Below are positions 6,035 through 8,267 of a DNA stretch of 8,267 nt, in pieces; positions within the stretch are counted from its first letter, which is position 1; each line of letters opens with the position of its first letter. The position numbers were made by a program, and so were the translations under genes. The notes under the pieces are model-generated. The model saw only the letters and a program-made list of their open reading frames with translations. It had not been told where the DNA came from and did no database searches. Origin of the DNA: CAZBQG01 sp964493945 (GTDB lineage Bacteria; Pseudomonadota; Alphaproteobacteria; Rhodospirillales; UBA2165). The stretch covers positions 1-8,267 of the forward strand of contig CAZBQG010000204.1 in assembly GCA_964493945.1 (NCBI GenBank). The letters are read 5' to 3'.

Positions 6035-6045
6035 TCCTCCCCACC
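6019..6045. terminator. GC-rich hairpin spanning both stops of the methyltransferase/UbiD pair
   Basis: GGTGGGG (6019-6025) pairs with CCCCACC (6039-6045) around a 13-base loop holding the shared TTAA. The stem could form in transcripts of either strand. Neither strand has a following U-run; the T-run (6008-6013) lies on the wrong side. It is therefore at best a weak or factor-dependent bidirectional terminator. Confidence 0.3.
6031..6034. other. Second shared TTAA: overlapping convergent stop codons
   Basis: The methyltransferase ends with TAA at 6032-6034 and the UbiD-family gene ends with TAA at 6033-6031 on the other strand. This is the same arrangement as at 4505-4508. Confidence 0.9.
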
Positions 6046-7602
6046 ATCTTCCGCCCACCAGTTGCGCATGATGCCGACCGGGTTGCCGATGAAGTTTTCC
6101 ACCGGTTCAATTCCGTATTTCTCCCATTTGGAATTGACCAGATCGATGGTCTCCTGGGCCGGGCGGCTGGTCGGCGGGTAATTCTGGGGCTCGCCCTTGT
6201 CGACGCCCTCTGATCCCCAGATATCGCGGGGCTTCCAATCGAAAGGCCGGGTGGCGTCTACCAGCATGCGGTCCCAATAGCCTTTCATTTCGGGCTCCTG
6301 GCGGGGATCGATGGGGGAGCCCCGGTGGTTTTTCCAAATCTTGATGTCTTCGCCCGCCTTCACCCGCCAGGCCATGGCCCAGGCCACCTGACCCAGATCC
6401 CAAGGATCAATGTCGTCATCGACAACGAACAGATGCTTGAAGGACCAGACCGAGGCCGAAGTACCCCAAACCGTGCTGGCGATCCAATCGGCGTGGCCGG
6501 GCACTGTCGGCTTGACCGAAATGACCATGTGGCCGCCCGAGCTTTCCGGGATGCAGGCCACATCTTTAATGCCCGGTATGCCATTGTGGTCCAGCGCATT
6601 CCACACCACGGTGGATTTCACCAAGGCTCCAATAACATGTGATTCATTGACCGGATGGCCCTCTATCGACCCCTGGAAGATGGGATCGTTCCGGTAGGTG
6701 ACGGCGCTGACCTTGATCACCGGCATGGGGCCCGGAACTTCGCCGTAATAGCCGGGATATTCGCCAAACGGGCCTTCGGCGCGCCGCTCTGTGGGGTGGA
6801 GATGGCCCTCGATGACGATTTCCGCATCCGCCGGCACGGGCAAATCCACCGTCTTCGCCTTGACCAGCTTGACCGGCTCACCAGTGAGCGCGCCGGCCAC
6901 TTCAAATTCGGATACCCCGGCCGGTACATTGGCGGGTGCCACGAAGCAAAGCCTGGGGTCCAGGCCGATGGCGATGGCCACCGGCATTGGCTCGCCGGCT
7001 TCCATATATTTCAGTTGCTGCAGGCCGATATGCTGGCGGCCGGGGGCGAAATAGATGCCCAACTCGTTTTCCGAATGCATCTGCATGCGATACAGCCCGC
7101 AATTGATCCAATCCGTATCCAGGTCCTTGGTGATGGTCATATGCATGGTGCCGAAATAGCGCCCGCCGTCGCGCTGGTTGAAGAAGGGCACGGGAAATTT
7201 TTTGAGGTTTATGTCATCGCCGGTCTCGATATTCTGATGGACGGCGGCGTCTTGCACATGGACCGGGGCCACCCGCTCGCCGAAACGGTGGCGCAGGGTG
7301 CGGACGATTTCGTGGCGCTTGGTGTTGACCGGATCAAGCCCCAGCATCATGCAGATCCGTGACCAGGAGCGGAACTGACCGATGAACAGCCGGTTGGGGC
7401 CGGGGGCGGGATAGCCGTCGATATTTTCAAACATGAGCGCCGGCGAGGCGTCGCCCAGCACATCGTAGGTGCGCCGGGCAATACCGCTCAGCTCCTGGTC
7501 CCAATGGACACGCTCGGTGATGCGGGTGAGCTGTTCTTCCTCCTCCAGCAATCGGAGCCAGCTTCTGAGATCATTGACGGGTTCGCGGTTTGTCAGGGCC
7601 AT
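6031..7602 (-). CDS. UbiD-family prenyl-FMN-dependent decarboxylase
   Basis: This 523-residue enzyme is expected to reversibly decarboxylate an unsaturated or aromatic acid using prenylated FMN. The N-terminal part is DLRSWLRLLEEEEQL. The prFMN/metal site is visible: N167 and R172 in DWINCGLYRMQMH, H191 in GRQHIGL, E232 in VSEFEVAG, and the EGPFGE motif at 276-281 with E276 and E281. R172, E276 and E281 correspond to the R-E-E catalytic set of fungal Fdc1 (R173, E277, E282), and N167 and E232 match its metal ligands by spacing. PVNESHVIGALVKSTVVWNAL and HLFVVDDDIDPWDLGQVAWAM are typical of the C-terminal half. The start at ATG 7602 gives MALTNREPVNDL, although its ribosome site is weak. Upstream ATGs (7632, 7686) would read through a 25-base-period repeat that shifts frame and looks non-coding. 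No UbiX-type prenyltransferase is in the window. The substrate is unknown. Confidence 0.93.
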   Translation of the reverse strand: MALTNREPVNDLRSWLRLLEEEEQLTRITERVHWDQELSGIARRTYDVLGDASPALMFENIDGYPAPGPNRLFIGQFRSWSRICMMLGLDPVNTKRHEIVRTLRHRFGERVAPVHVQDAAVHQNIETGDDINLKKFPVPFFNQRDGGRYFGTMHMTITKDLDTDWINCGLYRMQMHSENELGIYFAPGRQHIGLQQLKYMEAGEPMPVAIAIGLDPRLCFVAPANVPAGVSEFEVAGALTGEPVKLVKAKTVDLPVPADAEIVIEGHLHPTERRAEGPFGEYPGYYGEVPGPMPVIKVSAVTYRNDPIFQGSIEGHPVNESHVIGALVKSTVVWNALDHNGIPGIKDVACIPESSGGHMVISVKPTVPGHADWIASTVWGTSASVWSFKHLFVVDDDIDPWDLGQVAWAMAWRVKAGEDIKIWKNHRGSPIDPRQEPEMKGYWDRMLVDATRPFDWKPRDIWGSEGVDKGEPQNYPPTSRPAQETIDLVNSKWEKYGIEPVENFIGNPVGIMRNWWAEDGGED

Positions 7603-7629
7603 GACTCGATTGTCCAATGTTCGGCGCCT

Positions 7630-7668
7630 CATTGGCAAGGCCCAAGGGGGGCCCCATTGGCAAGGCCC
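7630..7668. repeat. 14-bp direct repeat around a GGGGCCCC palindrome
   Basis: CATTGGCAAGGCCC occurs at 7630-7643 and again at 7655-7668 (period 25), with GGGGCCCC (7648-7655) between. Each copy contains TTGGCA; the second is a good -35 for the SPFH gene. It lies upstream of both divergent genes and could be a regulator binding site or a local duplication. No regulator is identified. Confidence 0.6.
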
Positions 7669-7687
7669 CATCCGGTTGTGATACAAT
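7657..7687 (+). promoter_or_regulatory. Candidate extended -10 promoter of the SPFH gene
   Basis: TGATACAAT (7679-7687) is an extended -10 (TG-N-TACAAT, 5 of 6 in the hexamer). TTGGCA (7657-7662, 5 of 6) lies 19 bases upstream of the hexamer, a slightly long spacer that extended -10 promoters tolerate. Transcription would start near 7694, about 36 bases before the ATG. Confidence 0.5.
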
Positions 7688-7718
7688 CAATCCAAGAAAA
7701 AATTTACCGGGACTGGAA

Positions 7719-7725
7719 GGGAGGG
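7719..7725 (+). promoter_or_regulatory. Ribosome binding site of the SPFH gene
   Basis: GGGAGGG ends 4 bases before the ATG at 7730, within a purine-rich stretch beginning at 7715. It supports this start. Confidence 0.6.
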
Positions 7726-7729
7726 TCCG

Positions 7730-8267
7730 ATGTTGAACGCTTTTTCGACTTTCGCCATCATCGTTTTCGCGCTGGCCGTGATCATCGTCATGATGGGCAT
7801 CAAGACCGTGCCCCAGGGTCTGGAATATACCCTGGAACGCTTCGGGCGGTATTCGCGCACCCTCAAACCAGGCCTCCATCTGATCGTGCCCTTCATCGAC
7901 CGGGTGGGGACCAAAATGAACATGATGGAACAGGTCCTGGATGTGCCGACGCAAGAGGTGATTACCAAGGACAACGCCATGGTCGCGGTAGACGGGGTGG
8001 TCTTCTTTCAGGTGCTGGACGCGCCCAAGGCGGCCTATGAGGTGAATAATCTGTTCAATGCCATCCTCAATCTGTCCATGACCAATCTGCGTACGGTCAT
8101 GGGCTCCATGGATCTGGATGAGCTGTTGAGCCAGCGCGACGCGATCAATTCCAGGCTCCTCACGGTGATCGACGGGGCGACCAATCCCTGGGGTATCAAG
8201 GTCACCCGGGTGGAGATCAAGGATATCGCGCCGCCCCGCGATCTGGTCGATGCCATGGCCCGCCAGA
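7730..8267 (+). CDS. SPFH/band-7 (stomatin, paraslipin/QmcA-like) membrane protein, 3' end cut off
   Basis: The first 179 residues are visible and the frame remains open at the window edge. Residues 5-24 (FSTFAIIVFALAVIIVMMGI) form one hydrophobic segment, an N-terminal membrane anchor. The SPFH domain follows: TVPQGLEYTLERFGRYSRTLKPGLHLIVPFID (26-57), VPTQEVITKDNAMVAVDGVVFFQVLDAPKAAYEV (72-105), LNLSMTNLRTVMGSMDLDELLSQRDAIN (113-140), and NPWGIKVTRVEIKDIAPPRDLVDAM (152-176). These match paraslipin/QmcA-type proteins, which form large membrane-bound assemblies linked to membrane protein quality control. Such genes often stand before an NfeD-like partner, which would lie beyond the right edge. 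Nothing visible ties it to the genes on the left. Confidence 0.93.
   Translation, partial: MLNAFSTFAIIVFALAVIIVMMGIKTVPQGLEYTLERFGRYSRTLKPGLHLIVPFIDRVGTKMNMMEQVLDVPTQEVITKDNAMVAVDGVVFFQVLDAPKAAYEVNNLFNAILNLSMTNLRTVMGSMDLDELLSQRDAINSRLLTVIDGATNPWGIKVTRVEIKDIAPPRDLVDAMARQ

Noticed and set aside
6655..7362. 235-codon + strand open frame opposite the UbiD gene
   Set aside because: It is a shadow of the well-supported UbiD coding frame in GC-rich DNA; its translation is His/Gly/Asp-rich with no recognisable domain.
7603..7686. N-terminal extension of the UbiD-family protein from ATG 7686 or 7632
   Set aside because: The stretch contains a 25-base-period repeat (not a multiple of three) and the SPFH promoter, and lacks a ribosome site; family-like sequence begins just after ATG 7602.
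7504..8040. 178-codon + strand frame crossing the UbiD start and SPFH gene
   Set aside because: It runs through a promoter region and out of frame with the SPFH domain, and is low-complexity in His/Arg/Gly; it is a shadow.

Overview
The window is GC-rich (about 60% by eye) and densely coded, with eight protein genes and no intergenic gap longer than about 130 bases. The style points to a proteobacterium, most likely an alphaproteobacterium: the Nfu protein opens with the MFIQTEA signature seen in that class, and the AlkA-type glycosylase, UbiD-family and SPFH proteins fit. This is an inference from protein style; there is no rRNA or other decisive marker. No tRNA, rRNA, transposase, integrase or CRISPR array was seen.

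Left part (1-4508, + strand). A glycosyltransferase family 4 gene, cut by the window edge, is followed by a probable promoter and then a tight run of three genes: an Nfu-type iron-sulfur scaffold with an unusual domain plan, a radical SAM enzyme ending in a WYCCAEPT tail, and an ATP-grasp ligase starting 10 bases after it. The radical SAM protein belongs to what I recall as the CUAEP/CCAEP-tail (seleno)protein family, whose substrate I do not know. A cluster-dependent radical enzyme beside an Fe-S carrier and an ATP-dependent carboxylate ligase looks like a small biosynthetic cassette making or modifying an unidentified small molecule or peptide-like product.

Middle (4505-6034). An AlkA-type DNA glycosylase runs on the - strand, convergent with the ATP-grasp gene. 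It is divergent from a class I methyltransferase across a short AT-rich region that holds a perfect 29-bp tandem duplication. The duplicated unit carries the glycosylase's Shine-Dalgarno sequence and AT-rich promoter-like bases. The methyltransferase is a plausible further member of the pathway. The glycosylase is a generic repair enzyme and probably unrelated.

Right part (6031-8267). A complete UbiD-family prenyl-FMN decarboxylase runs on the - strand, convergent with the methyltransferase. It is divergent from an SPFH/stomatin-type membrane protein that runs off the right edge. Their shared upstream region holds a 14-bp direct repeat and a good extended -10 promoter for the SPFH gene.

Both convergent gene pairs end on a shared TTAA, which supplies a TAA stop to each strand and leaves no room for a terminator between genes. 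The points most worth following up are the Nfu protein, whose usual cluster-binding domain has lost its CxxC loop while a second intact Nfu domain was added, and the uncharacterised CCAEP-tail radical SAM/ATP-grasp cassette.
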